Source of the DNA: Rhodopseudomonas rhenobacensis
GTDB lineage: Bacteria > Pseudomonadota > Alphaproteobacteria > Rhizobiales > Xanthobacteraceae
NCBI RefSeq assembly: GCF_014203125.1
Contig: NZ_JACHIH010000011.1
Span: 1 to 64,000 of the forward strand
Direction of reading: 5' to 3'
DNA length: 64,000 nucleotides
In this document: piece after piece, positions 28,510-36,387 of the stretch
Position numbering within the stretch: position 1 is the stretch's first letter
Layout of the letters: each line of letters opens with the position of its first letter
The notes under the pieces: model-generated
Databases searched by the model: none
Told to the model about the DNA's origin: nothing
The model's input: only the letters and a program-made list of their open reading frames with translations
Translations under genes and position numbers: made by a program

Positions 28510-29187
28510 TCACGCCACCCTGCCGTCGACCACGGTCACGATGCGGTCGCAGCGCTTGGCGAGGTCGTCATTGTGGGTGACGATCAGAAACGTGGTGCCG
28601 CGCTCGCGGTTGATCTGCCGCATCAGTTCGAACACCGCATCCGCCGACTTGGTGTCGAGATTGCCGGTCGGCTCGTCCGCCAGCACCAGATCGGGGTCCA
28701 TCGCCAGCGCACGCGCGATGGCGACGCGCTGCTGCTGGCCGCCGGACATGTTGGTGGCGTTGTTGTCGCGCCAGCGGCTGAGGCCCACACGATCCAGCAA
28801 TTGCTCGGCGCGCGCGCGCATTTCGGCGTCGGGATGGCCCTTGTCGACCAGCATCGGCATCATCACGTTCTCGCAGGCGGTGAACGCCGAGATCAGATAG
28901 TGATACTGGAAGATGAAGCCGATGGTCTGGCCGCGTAGCTGGGTCAGCGCCGCGTCGCCGAGCGTAGCCGTATCGACGCCGTCGATCGCCAGCAGTCCCG
29001 AGGTCGGCCGGTCGAGCAGCCCGATGATGTTCAACAGCGTGCTCTTGCCGGAGCCGGACGGCCCCATCAGCGCCAGGAAATCGCCGGACTGCATCGCAAG
29101 ATCAATGCCGTGCAGCACCTCGGTCTCGACCGCGGTGCCGACATTGTAGGACTTCCTGATCTGCTCGAGCTTGAGAACTTCAGCCAC
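28510..29187 (-). CDS. ABC transporter ATP-binding protein, MacB/LolD type
   Basis: 225 residues. Walker [11 protein letters not shown]-loop IFQYHYL, signature [15 protein letters not shown], Walker [13 protein letters not shown] and the switch His in IVTHNDD are all present, as usual for the LolD/MacB/FtsE branch. It is the last gene of a three-gene operon with a permease (8-base overlap) and a membrane fusion protein. Together they form a tripartite-like exporter; the cargo is unknown. Confidence 0.95.
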   Translation of the reverse strand: MAEVLKLEQIRKSYNVGTAVETEVLHGIDLAMQSGDFLALMGPSGSGKSTLLNIIGLLDRPTSGLLAIDGVDTATLGDAALTQLRGQTIGFIFQYHYLISAFTACENVMMPMLVDKGHPDAEMRARAEQLLDRVGLSRWRDNNATNMSGGQQQRVAIARALAMDPDLVLADEPTGNLDTKSADAVFELMRQINRERGTTFLIVTHNDDLAKRCDRIVTVVDGRVA

Positions 29188-30406
29188 GGATCGCCACCAC
29201 CGGATCGAGATTGGCCGCGCGCAGCGCCGGCGCGATCGCCGCCACCACGCCGGTGAGCGTCGCCAGCCCCGACGCCATCACGAACAACTGGGTTTCCAAA
29301 ATCAGCGGAAACAATTCGCTGCCGTCGACCTGGCGGGCATAGCGGTGCCAGACGATCAGCGCGAAGGCGCCGAGCGCCGAGCCGATCAGCGCGCCGAGGA
29401 AGCCGAGAATGCCGCCCTGGATCAGGAACACGCGCAGGATCTGCTCGCGCTTGGTGCCCATCGCGCGCAAAATGCCGATGTCCTTGGAGCGCTGGATCAC
29501 CGAGACGATCAGCACCGCGGCGATGCCGAACGCCACCGACAGCCCGACGAAAGCGCGGATCAGCGTGTTGGAATTCTGCTGCGCCTGCACCGCGGTGAAG
29601 AACTGCGCGTTGGTCTTGATCCAGCTGTCGGCCTGCACCGGCAGCATCGCGGCGATTTCCCGGGCGATGGTTTCGGCGGCGTAGATGTCGGTCACGGTGA
29701 GGTCGATCGACGTCACCCCGCCGATCAGCCCGAGCAGGCTTTGCGCGGTGCGCAGCGCCACGAAGGTGGAGCGCTGGTTGGCGCCCTTGTTGCCGAGATC
29801 GAAGATGCCGTTGATGGTGAGGATGCGGTTGCCGCCCATCGCGGTGGTGACGTTGATCTTGTCGCCGAGCGAGGCGCCGAGGTCCTTGGCCAGCTCGGTT
29901 CCGATCAGGATGCCCTCGCTGGTGATCTGGCTGCCGCCGGCGACGATGTAGTCCGGCACCCGCACGATGCGGAAATACACCTCGGGCTCGATGCCGGTCA
30001 GCGTGATCGCCCGGTTGGTGTCGCCGCGCAGCGCCAGCCCGGAGCCGGAGACGGTCGGCGCCACGGTGACGATGTCGGGGCGGTTCTGCATCTCGACGCG
30101 GATCTTCGGCCACTGGTCGATCGACAGCACGCGCTGGGTCGGCCGCTGCACGATCGCCGCCTCGATGGTGCCTTTGTCGGTGCGCAAAGGCCGCGCCACC
30201 TGGTCGGGCGGGATCAGCTGGATCTGCGGCTGCGAGGTCAGCACCCGCTTGATGAAATTGGCCTGCAGCCCGGCCAGCATCGCCGACATGAACACGATGA
30301 CGCCGACGCCAATGGCGATGCCGGCGAGGATCACCAACGTCTGCATCAGCCCTTCGAGCAGAAAGCGCACCGCCGCGATCCACTCGAACGGCAGCCAGCT
30401 CTTCAT
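29180..30406 (-). CDS. ABC transporter permease, MacB/LolE type
   Basis: 408 residues. One N-terminal membrane helix ([20 protein letters not shown]), a periplasmic region of about 230 residues, and three C-terminal helices ([20 protein letters not shown] onward) with the FtsX signature around [20 protein letters not shown]. The start MKSWLPFEW overlaps the stop of the upstream fusion protein by four bases (ATGA), so the longer frame upstream is not used. It pairs with the following ATPase. Confidence 0.93.
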   Translation of the reverse strand: MKSWLPFEWIAAVRFLLEGLMQTLVILAGIAIGVGVIVFMSAMLAGLQANFIKRVLTSQPQIQLIPPDQVARPLRTDKGTIEAAIVQRPTQRVLSIDQWPKIRVEMQNRPDIVTVAPTVSGSGLALRGDTNRAITLTGIEPEVYFRIVRVPDYIVAGGSQITSEGILIGTELAKDLGASLGDKINVTTAMGGNRILTINGIFDLGNKGANQRSTFVALRTAQSLLGLIGGVTSIDLTVTDIYAAETIAREIAAMLPVQADSWIKTNAQFFTAVQAQQNSNTLIRAFVGLSVAFGIAAVLIVSVIQRSKDIGILRAMGTKREQILRVFLIQGGILGFLGALIGSALGAFALIVWHRYARQVDGSELFPLILETQLFVMASGLATLTGVVAAIAPALRAANLDPVVAIRG

Positions 30407-31704
30407 GGCAGCACGGCCCGGATGCGCTGCCCGGCCTTCACGCCGGACGTCAGCGGCACCACCAGATCGCCGGGCAGCACACCGTCCAGCACTTCGAACT
30501 GCCCGGTGCCGCGTAAGCCGAGCCGGACCGGCTGCTGCTGGGCACGGCCGAGACTGGCCTTCAGCACCCACGGCGTCCCGGAGGCTGGATCATGCACCGC
30601 GCGCGCGGGGACCACCACGGCGTTGTCGCGCCGCGCGATCTCGACGTCGACCGAGACCGTCATGTCCTGCCGCAGATAGTCCGGCGGGTCCTGCACCAAG
30701 AGCTTGATCTGCACCGAGGCGCGGTTGATGTCGACCGAGGGATTGATGTAGCTGATCACCGCGACGAAGCGCTGGTCGGGATAGGCGTCGGCCGAGGCCA
30801 GCGCCTTTTGCCCCAGCGTCAACAGCCCGAGGTTCTTCTCGTCGATCTGCACCACCACCTGGATGTCGCCCTTCGGCGCCAGCACCAGCATCGCCTTGCC
30901 GGGCTGCGCCACCATGCCGCGCTCGACGTTGCGGGTGATCAGCACGCCATCGCGCGGCGCCACGATGGTCGCGTAGCCGAGCCTCGCGCGCGCGGTGTTG
31001 AGATTGGCGCGGGCCTGGGCGAGCTGGGTCTCCGCCATCACGTAGTCGCTGCCGACCGGGCTCGAGGTGAACACCTGCAGCTCCGCGGTGCGCACCTGGG
31101 TGCGGGCGACGTCGAGATTCTTGGTGGCGTCGTCGAGCGTGGCGCGGGTGCCGTAGCCGCTTCCGGCGAGCTTCGAGGCCCGATCATAGGCGGCTTGCGC
31201 GTTGAGCAGATTGGCCTGCGCCTGCATCAGCGCCTGATCGGCGGCGGGCTTGGTGAGTTCGCGCAATTGCCGGACCCGTGCCTCGGCCTGCGCCACCGCG
31301 CCTTCGTTCTGAATGACGGCGGCCTGCAATTCCGAGGCCTCGATCACCACCAGCTTCTGGCCCTGCTTGACCTGCTCGCCCTCCTGCACCAGCACGTCCT
31401 CGACGGTGCCGGTGATCTGGCTGGCGATCTCCACCCGATACGGCGTCTCGATATGGCCGCTCGCCACCACGGTCTGCACCAGGTCGCCGCGCACGACCTG
31501 CGCCACCACCACTTCGGGGCCGAGCACGAGGCGCAGCGCGCCGAGCAATGCTGCGCCGAATACCAGGATCAGCGCCGTCACCGACCATTTGTGCTGCCAG
31601 CCGACCGAGAGCGTACGCGCCAGCCGGCCGGGCGCGGCGGGCGGCTTGGCCTCGGGCGAAGCGCTGGGCTTGTCTGTGGTCATGTCCATGCGGCGGTCCG
31701 CCAT
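30403..31704 (-). CDS. HlyD-family membrane fusion protein (MacA/DevB-like)
   Basis: About 433 residues. One membrane helix follows a Pro-rich cytoplasmic start (WSVTALILVFGAALLGAL), then a biotinyl-lipoyl half (ASGHIETPYRVEIASQITG), a long coiled-coil rich in Gln/Ala (about 120-230), the second lipoyl half (ATIVAPRDGVLITRNVERG) and a beta-barrel domain. It would link the ABC permease to an outer membrane channel or act alone as adaptor. It is first in the operon. The start is uncertain: ATG codons at 31704, 31689 and 31683 all give a sensible protein. Confidence 0.92.
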   Translation of the reverse strand: MADRRMDMTTDKPSASPEAKPPAAPGRLARTLSVGWQHKWSVTALILVFGAALLGALRLVLGPEVVVAQVVRGDLVQTVVASGHIETPYRVEIASQITGTVEDVLVQEGEQVKQGQKLVVIEASELQAAVIQNEGAVAQAEARVRQLRELTKPAADQALMQAQANLLNAQAAYDRASKLAGSGYGTRATLDDATKNLDVARTQVRTAELQVFTSSPVGSDYVMAETQLAQARANLNTARARLGYATIVAPRDGVLITRNVERGMVAQPGKAMLVLAPKGDIQVVVQIDEKNLGLLTLGQKALASADAYPDQRFVAVISYINPSVDINRASVQIKLLVQDPPDYLRQDMTVSVDVEIARRDNAVVVPARAVHDPASGTPWVLKASLGRAQQQPVRLGLRGTGQFEVLDGVLPGDLVVPLTSGVKAGQRIRAVLP

Positions 31705-31914
31705 CGTCAGATCAGCGGGATAGCGCCGAACCGCCGGATCGCCTTTGCGAAGGATCAATGAGTTGATTGCAAAGAAGTATTTGTGAACATTCGGTCATGT
31801 GAGCAAGACCGCACAGTCGGCCTGGCAACCATGGTCCAATTGGCGGCGGGGGCGATCTCGGCAAAGCTGACGCGGTGTTCGACCAAGCAGGCTGCACGGG
31901 AGCGGAGTGATCTG

Positions 31915-32898
31915 ATGTTGTCGGTGATAGTCGCCGTCGTCGCGCTGGCCGCGGCCACGCTCGCCGTCTCATGGGCCCTGACCCGAATCATCGAAGCCCG
32001 CAACCCGCCGCGCGGCCGCTTCGTCGACGTCGACGGCGTCCGGCTGCACGTCGTCGAGCTGCCGTCGCGCGACGGCGACCCCGACGCGCCGACGGCCTTG
32101 CTGCTGCACGGCGCCAATCTCTGCCTCGACGACATGCAGATGGCGCTGGCCGGCGTGTTGTCGAAACGGATGCGGGTGATCATCCCGGACCGGCCGGGGC
32201 AAGGTTTTAGCGAACCGGGACCGGGGCCGGTCGCGGCGGCGGAATATCAGGTGCAGCTATTGCGCGGCCTGGTGCAGCAACTCGGCGCCGGGCCGCTGGT
32301 GGTGGTCGGGCATTCGTTCGGCGGGCTGATCGCGCTGCGCTACGCGCTCGACGATCCCGACGGCGTCGCCGGCCTGGTGCTGATCAACCCGACCACGCAT
32401 CCGCGGCCCGAAGGGCTGCCCTGGTTTCAGCGCCTCGCCGGGGTGCTGATCGGCCCGCTCGCCACCTATACGCTGCTGCTGCCGCTGTCGTTGGCGATGC
32501 TGCCCCGGCTCACGCAGCGGATGTTCCGGCCGGAACCGGCGCCGGCGGATTATGCCGCGCGCAGCCGGCTCACGCTCGGGCTGACGCCGCGGCGGTTCTC
32601 CTCGAGCCTGCGCGAATACTCCGAGCTGCGCGACCAGCTGATCGCGCTGGTGCCGCGCTATCGCGCGATCGCCACGCCGACCGTGATCGTCGCCGGCTTT
32701 GCCGACCCGGTAGTGCCGCCGAACATCCACGCCGAAGCGCTCGCCGCGCAGATGCCGCAGGCGCAGCTGGTGCATCTCGCCGGCGCCGGCCATATGGCGC
32801 ATCACGCCCATGCCACGGCGATCGGCTACGAGGTGCTGCGGCTCGGCCTCGCGCGCTCAGAGCCGGTCGACTCTGAGAAAGAATGCCCAGACCAGTGA
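31915..32898 (+). CDS. Alpha/beta hydrolase with N-terminal membrane anchor
   Basis: 327 residues. An N-terminal helix (MLSVIVAVVALAAATLAVSW) anchors or exports it. The hydrolase fold shows LLLHGANL (oxyanion region), nucleophile elbow VVVGHSFGGL with Ser, Asp in VAGFADPVVPP, and His in LAGAGHMAHH, so the triad is complete. Substrate unknown. The chosen ATG has GGAG about ten bases upstream; a frame from 31783 lacks a site. Its last 42 bases overlap the end of a small gene on the other strand. Confidence 0.9.
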   Translation: MLSVIVAVVALAAATLAVSWALTRIIEARNPPRGRFVDVDGVRLHVVELPSRDGDPDAPTALLLHGANLCLDDMQMALAGVLSKRMRVIIPDRPGQGFSEPGPGPVAAAEYQVQLLRGLVQQLGAGPLVVVGHSFGGLIALRYALDDPDGVAGLVLINPTTHPRPEGLPWFQRLAGVLIGPLATYTLLLPLSLAMLPRLTQRMFRPEPAPADYAARSRLTLGLTPRRFSSSLREYSELRDQLIALVPRYRAIATPTVIVAGFADPVVPPNIHAEALAAQMPQAQLVHLAGAGHMAHHAHATAIGYEVLRLGLARSEPVDSEKECPDQ

Positions 32899-33045
32899 CA
32901 ACACCGCCGGCACGCCGACCCACGACGGATGCTGGCACAGCACGTCGCCGTAGCGGCAGATATCATTGGACCACGGCAACGCGCTGTTGCCGGCGCCGAA
33001 AAACACCCCGGCTGCAACAGCCAAAATCAAAGCTACCAGGAACAT
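32857..33045 (-). CDS. Small membrane protein, 62 residues
   Basis: Two hydrophobic segments (MFLVALILAVAAGVFFGAGN and VGVPAVLSLVWAFFLRV) enclose a loop with two Cys (NDICRYGDVLCQHPSW), which may form a disulfide on the periplasmic side. GGGAGG lies eight bases before the ATG, which decides this start against one five codons upstream. It overlaps the hydrolase tail on the opposite strand. Family not recognised. Confidence 0.65.
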   Translation of the reverse strand: MFLVALILAVAAGVFFGAGNSALPWSNDICRYGDVLCQHPSWVGVPAVLSLVWAFFLRVDRL

Positions 33046-33258
33046 CGCAGTGCCTCCCATCAGCCAATGCTGCGAGCCTCGCCGGCAGATTTGAATCGCG
33101 GGTGAATCCGATCGTCTAAAATCGGGGGTATCGGCGAATTTTTCAACCTGGGGTGCGTGCTGCGGACCCGCGCCGGCAACTCGGCGTTACCGCCAAGCGT
33201 TCGGCGAATGTGTTACATTGCCGCCGATTCATCCTTTGTGCAGAACCGGAGCCTCCTG

Positions 33259-33513
33259 GTGACATCTCTCAAGCTCGTCGGCGCCGTGGCGCTGCTCTCC
33301 GTTGCGATCGCGACCCCGGCGCTCGCCGGCTCCCATAAACATGCGCGGCATCACCGGCATCATCATCACGCCCAGGACTACTACAGCCACAATTACGGCC
33401 CGGGGATCTGGCCGGAGCCGTTCGCCTATTACGACGGTCCGCTCCGCGCGCTGTGCAAGCAGAGCGCCGCCGCCTATCGCGGCCAGGACGGCCGGCGCCA
33501 TCCCTGCAATTAG
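33259..33513 (+). CDS. Small exported His-rich protein
   Basis: 84 residues from a GTG preceded by CGGAG. A signal peptide (LVGAVALLSVAIATPALAG) is followed at once by a His-rich stretch (HKHARHHRHHHHAQ) and a short Tyr/Pro/Gly-rich domain ending in HPCN. The His tract suggests periplasmic metal binding, for example zinc, nickel or copper. Two Cys could pair. An in-frame ATG at 33208 would add 17 residues before the signal peptide. Confidence 0.65.
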   Translation: MTSLKLVGAVALLSVAIATPALAGSHKHARHHRHHHHAQDYYSHNYGPGIWPEPFAYYDGPLRALCKQSAAAYRGQDGRRHPCN

Positions 33514-33605
33514 CTGCAAGCAGTTTCGCGTCGGGCGAGCGCGCCTCCGCGGCACAAAACGCTGCGCCGCGACGCAACTTGCGGCCGCCTTCGCGGTTGA
33601 TCAGC

Positions 33606-34121
33606 ATGACCATGCACCAGCAGAGCTATTCGGGTCCCACGGCGAACGCGCGGCGCAAGTCGCGGGCGCCGATCATCGATCAGGACGGCCGCGAAATCCC
33701 GCGGGATACGCTGCGGCGGGCGCCGTTCGACGATGGCGGGTTTGATTTTCAAAGCTGGCGCGGCAACGGCTTTTCGCCGCTGTCGCGGGCGCAACGGCTG
33801 GCGCGGCTGGAGGCGCTGGCCAAGCTGCTCGACGTCGCCTTTATCCTGCCGGGCACCAAGATCCGGTACGGCCTCGACGGGCTGATCGGACTGCTCCCGG
33901 TGGTCGGCGACGTGATCACCACGGCGATCTCGCTGTGGATCGTGCGGGAAGCGCGCGAACTCGGCGCCCCCTGGCACATCACCGCGCGGATGCTCGGCAA
34001 TGTGGCACTCGACGGCGCAGTCGGCGTGGTGCCTTTGCTCGGCGACGCCTTCGACGTCATGTTCCGCGCCAACGTCCGCAACATGCGGCTATTGCGACGT
34101 TGGATCGACAAGCAGCGCTAA
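33606..34121 (+). CDS. DUF4112 family protein
   Basis: 171 residues. The core LAKLLDVAFILPGTKIRYGLDGLIGLLPVVGDVITT (given here as the conserved region, residues about 76-110) matches DUF4112, followed by NVALDGAVGVVPLLGDAFDVMFRANVRN. The two PVVGD/PLLGD loops with flanking hydrophobic helices are the family hallmark. It is probably membrane-associated. The first 60 residues are polar. The longer frame upstream is derived from the preceding gene. Confidence 0.8.
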   Translation: MTMHQQSYSGPTANARRKSRAPIIDQDGREIPRDTLRRAPFDDGGFDFQSWRGNGFSPLSRAQRLARLEALAKLLDVAFILPGTKIRYGLDGLIGLLPVVGDVITTAISLWIVREARELGAPWHITARMLGNVALDGAVGVVPLLGDAFDVMFRANVRNMRLLRRWIDKQR

Positions 34122-34140
34122 CTGCGCTGCACCGGGCGTC

Positions 34141-34434
34141 TTACGCGGCGTCCTGATCGGCATCGGCGGCGGCGGCAGGTTCTTCCACCACGACACGGCG
34201 CTCCAACGGAAACGCTTCGCTCTCATACAGCGAGCGAATGCCGCTCTGATCGAAGCGGGCTTCTTCAACCTGAAGATAAGCGCCATTCAGCGAATCCGCC
34301 GGCAGCTGTTCGATCGCGAACTGCACCGCAGCGGCGGCGGTGTCGAAGCGGCGATAGGCGAAGCCGGCGCGCTTCTTCTTGCGGATCGCCGCCGGGAACA
34401 GCTCAGCGGCGGTGTTGTAGTTGAATGCAGCCAT
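34141..34434 (-). CDS. Conserved hypothetical protein, 97 residues
   Basis: A small soluble protein starting MAAFNYNTAAELFPAAIRKKKR, with a central YRRFDTAAAAVQFAIEQLPADSL helix region and an acidic Ala-rich tail. GAGAGGGG lies about 11 bases before the ATG. The composition suggests a nucleic-acid or protein-binding small regulator, but no family is recognised. It is convergent with the DUF4112 gene. Confidence 0.7.
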   Translation of the reverse strand: MAAFNYNTAAELFPAAIRKKKRAGFAYRRFDTAAAAVQFAIEQLPADSLNGAYLQVEEARFDQSGIRSLYESEAFPLERRVVVEEPAAAADADQDAA

Positions 34435-34700
34435 GGTCAGTGACCCCTCTCTCACGATGGAAATGACGACCCGGTTATGCAAGGTCAGCGGACCGAAGGC
34501 GGTCTAACGAGATCATTTCTGGACAGGTCTCTAATATAGGCGCGTTGCGCGGAAATGCTATTCCTGCGAGGGCGGATGATGAATCGTCCCCTGACGCCGC
34601 GCCGGCTCGATTAGCCGTTTGATTTCAGCGCCATGGGTCTTGGCCGCGCAGCTTTGCGACGCCCGGCTAAGACGAATATCCGATTAAATACGGTTGCGGT

Positions 34701-35114
34701 CTATTTTGGCTGCAACTTAAGCGCGGCGGAATTAATACAATAGCGCAGGCCGGTCGGCCCCGGGCCGTCCTCGAACACGTGGCCGAGATGGCCGGAACAT
34801 TGCGAGCACAACACTTCGGTGCGGACCATGGCGTGGCTGACGTCGCGTTCCTCGTCGACGTGATCAGCCGCCGCCGGCGCGGTGAAGCTCGGCCAGCCGC
34901 AGCCGGAGTCGAATTTCGCATCGGACTCGAACAGCGTCTGGCCGCAGCCGGCGCAGACATAGGTGCCCTTGGTCTTGTCATGCTCGTAGTCGCCGGAGAA
35001 TGGCCGCTCGGTCGCCTTCTCGCGCAACACCGCGTATTGCATCGGCGTGAGCTCGTTGCGCCACTCGGCGTCGGGCTTGACGATCTTGGCGGTCTTGGTG
35101 GTGGTGTCTGACAT
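34701..35114 (-). CDS. msrB: Peptide methionine (R)-S-oxide reductase
   Basis: 137 residues, normal length. It reduces methionine-R-sulfoxide. Zinc-binding pairs CAGC ([12 protein letters not shown]) and CSQC ([13 protein letters not shown]) are present, as are GCGWPSF and the catalytic Cys in [10 protein letters not shown]. No signal peptide, so cytoplasmic. It follows msrA with 22 bases between, so both stereoisomers are handled from one operon, though in different compartments. Confidence 0.96.
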   Translation of the reverse strand: MSDTTTKTAKIVKPDAEWRNELTPMQYAVLREKATERPFSGDYEHDKTKGTYVCAGCGQTLFESDAKFDSGCGWPSFTAPAAADHVDEERDVSHAMVRTEVLCSQCSGHLGHVFEDGPGPTGLRYCINSAALKLQPK

Positions 35115-35136
35115 TCGATCCTCCTGTGGCGGCCGA

Positions 35137-35844
35137 TCAGTTGGTGACCTTGGCGGTGCTCACCAGCGTCGGCTTCTCAACGTATCGTTGTGCGAAAAGC
35201 TTCTTCAGGTTCTCGACCTTCGGCAGATCGTTGTACGCAATATAGGGCTGGTTCGGGTGCAGCGTCAGGTAGTCCTGATGATAGGCCTCCGCCGGATAGA
35301 AGGCCTCGAGCGCGCCGATCTTGGTGACGATCGGCTTCTTGAACAGCTTGCCGGCGTCGAGCTGGGCGATATAGGCCTCGGCGATCTGCTTCTGCTCGTC
35401 GTTGCTGGTGAAGATCGCCGAGCGATATTGCGTGCCGCTATCCGGCCCCTGCCGGTTGAGCTCAGTCGGATCGTGCGCCACCGAGAAGAAGATCTGCAGG
35501 ATCTGGCCGTAGCTGATCTGCTTCGGATCGTATTTGATCTCGACCGCTTCGGCGTGGCCGGTCATGCCGGTCGACACCGCGGTGTAGTTGGCGGTCATCT
35601 TGCCGCCGCCGGCATAGCCGGAGACCGCGTTGAGCACGCCGGCGGTGTGTTGAAACACCCCCTGCACGCCCCAGAAGCAGCCGCCCGCGATCACCGCGGT
35701 CTGCACGCCATCCTTGGACTGCACATCCACCGCGGGCGGCGGGATCACCACGGCCTCCTCGGAGGCTTGCGCAAAACCGAACGACCACACCGCCAAGGCA
35801 CCTGCGGCGGCGCCCAAGATCAGCCGGGTGAAGGGAGAACGCAT
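35137..35844 (-). CDS. msrA: Peptide methionine (S)-S-oxide reductase, exported
   Basis: 235 residues. The catalytic motif GGCFWG is about residue 54, followed by [21 protein letters not shown] and FFSVAHDPT. An N-terminal signal sequence ([21 protein letters not shown]) indicates export, so this enzyme repairs envelope proteins. The ATG has GAGGAAG upstream. It is first in the msrA-msrB operon. Confidence 0.95.
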   Translation of the reverse strand: MRSPFTRLILGAAAGALAVWSFGFAQASEEAVVIPPPAVDVQSKDGVQTAVIAGGCFWGVQGVFQHTAGVLNAVSGYAGGGKMTANYTAVSTGMTGHAEAVEIKYDPKQISYGQILQIFFSVAHDPTELNRQGPDSGTQYRSAIFTSNDEQKQIAEAYIAQLDAGKLFKKPIVTKIGALEAFYPAEAYHQDYLTLHPNQPYIAYNDLPKVENLKKLFAQRYVEKPTLVSTAKVTN

Positions 35845-36088
35845 GGGGGCTTCCTCGAGTTTCTGGGCCACGTCGGGCCGCGACACCGAAGATACGCAAC
35901 GTCTCCGCGGTTGTTACGGCCAAAGCCACACAAGTCCGTGATCGGCGACGAGCCTGACCATGGCCGCACCCGCCTGCGGCTTCACCGGCTACGGTTCGCG
36001 CCGACGTCGGCTGGTGCGGGACTGCCCAATTAGGGTTAATCCGGGGTGGGGGCTTTATCACCGCGCTGTGAAGCGTATGGATATCGAC
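35845..36088. other. Gap between msrA and the tRNA-like gene
   Basis: The two genes diverge here, so this stretch should hold both promoters. I see no FixK-type box or small gene. Together with the region around the tRNA it makes 540 bases without a protein gene. Confidence 0.4.
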
Positions 36089-36163
36089 GGCCCGGTGGCG
36101 GAAGATCAACGCAGGAGCTGTGCAAGGCTCCTTATCCTGGTTCAAGTCCAGGCCGGGCCTCCA
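36089..36163 (+). tRNA. Aberrant tRNA-Cys-like gene (anticodon GCA?)
   Basis: A cloverleaf can be drawn. The acceptor stem is GGCCCGG with CCGGGCC (seven perfect pairs), with T as discriminator and an encoded CCA. The T arm is CCTGG-TTCAAGT-CCAGG (perfect), the anticodon stem GGAGC/GCTCC, and the variable loop four bases. U73 and the triplet GCA after a U fit tRNA-Cys. Odd features: the anticodon loop has eight bases (or six, if a T-G pair forms), and the D arm has only three pairs with a nine-base loop that lacks the usual GG. The tertiary elbow would be weak. It lies alone, 225 bases before carB with a terminator between. It may be a functional variant tRNA, a specialised tRNA or a decaying copy. 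Confidence 0.6.
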
Positions 36164-36322
36164 ATCCCCACCTCTCGCAGCAGCTTCCGTCTACGGAGCC
36201 GCCCAGGCAAAGAAGACGGTGCCAAATTGCCGGTTGAGGGGCACCTTATAGGACTTTCCCGGCTGCGGAATCTGGTCTAAAGACAGCCCGCGCGCAAGGG
36301 AAGCCTGGCGCCTGACAGTCAA

Positions 36323-36350
36323 GGGACGCGCGGCTGCGCGCCCTTTTTTT
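36323..36350 (+). terminator. Terminator between the tRNA-like gene and carB
   Basis: GGGACGCGCG-GCT-GCGCGCCC forms a GC-rich stem (one bulge) followed by seven T. It ends the transcript that starts before the tRNA-like gene, leaving carB to its own promoter or readthrough. Confidence 0.8.
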
Positions 36351-36387
36351 GTGCCCGGATTTCCGCCCGTCGCGCTAGCGAGACCGA

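Noticed and set aside
28510-31704. Complete tripartite efflux pump
   Set aside because: Only adaptor, permease and ATPase are present; no outer membrane TolC-like gene is adjacent, so the third part is unproven.
36089-36350. Two-piece tmRNA or T-box leader before carB
   Set aside because: No tag-peptide reading frame or tmRNA pseudoknot pattern, and no specifier-type T-box consensus; the 5' part folds as a single tRNA with its own CCA.
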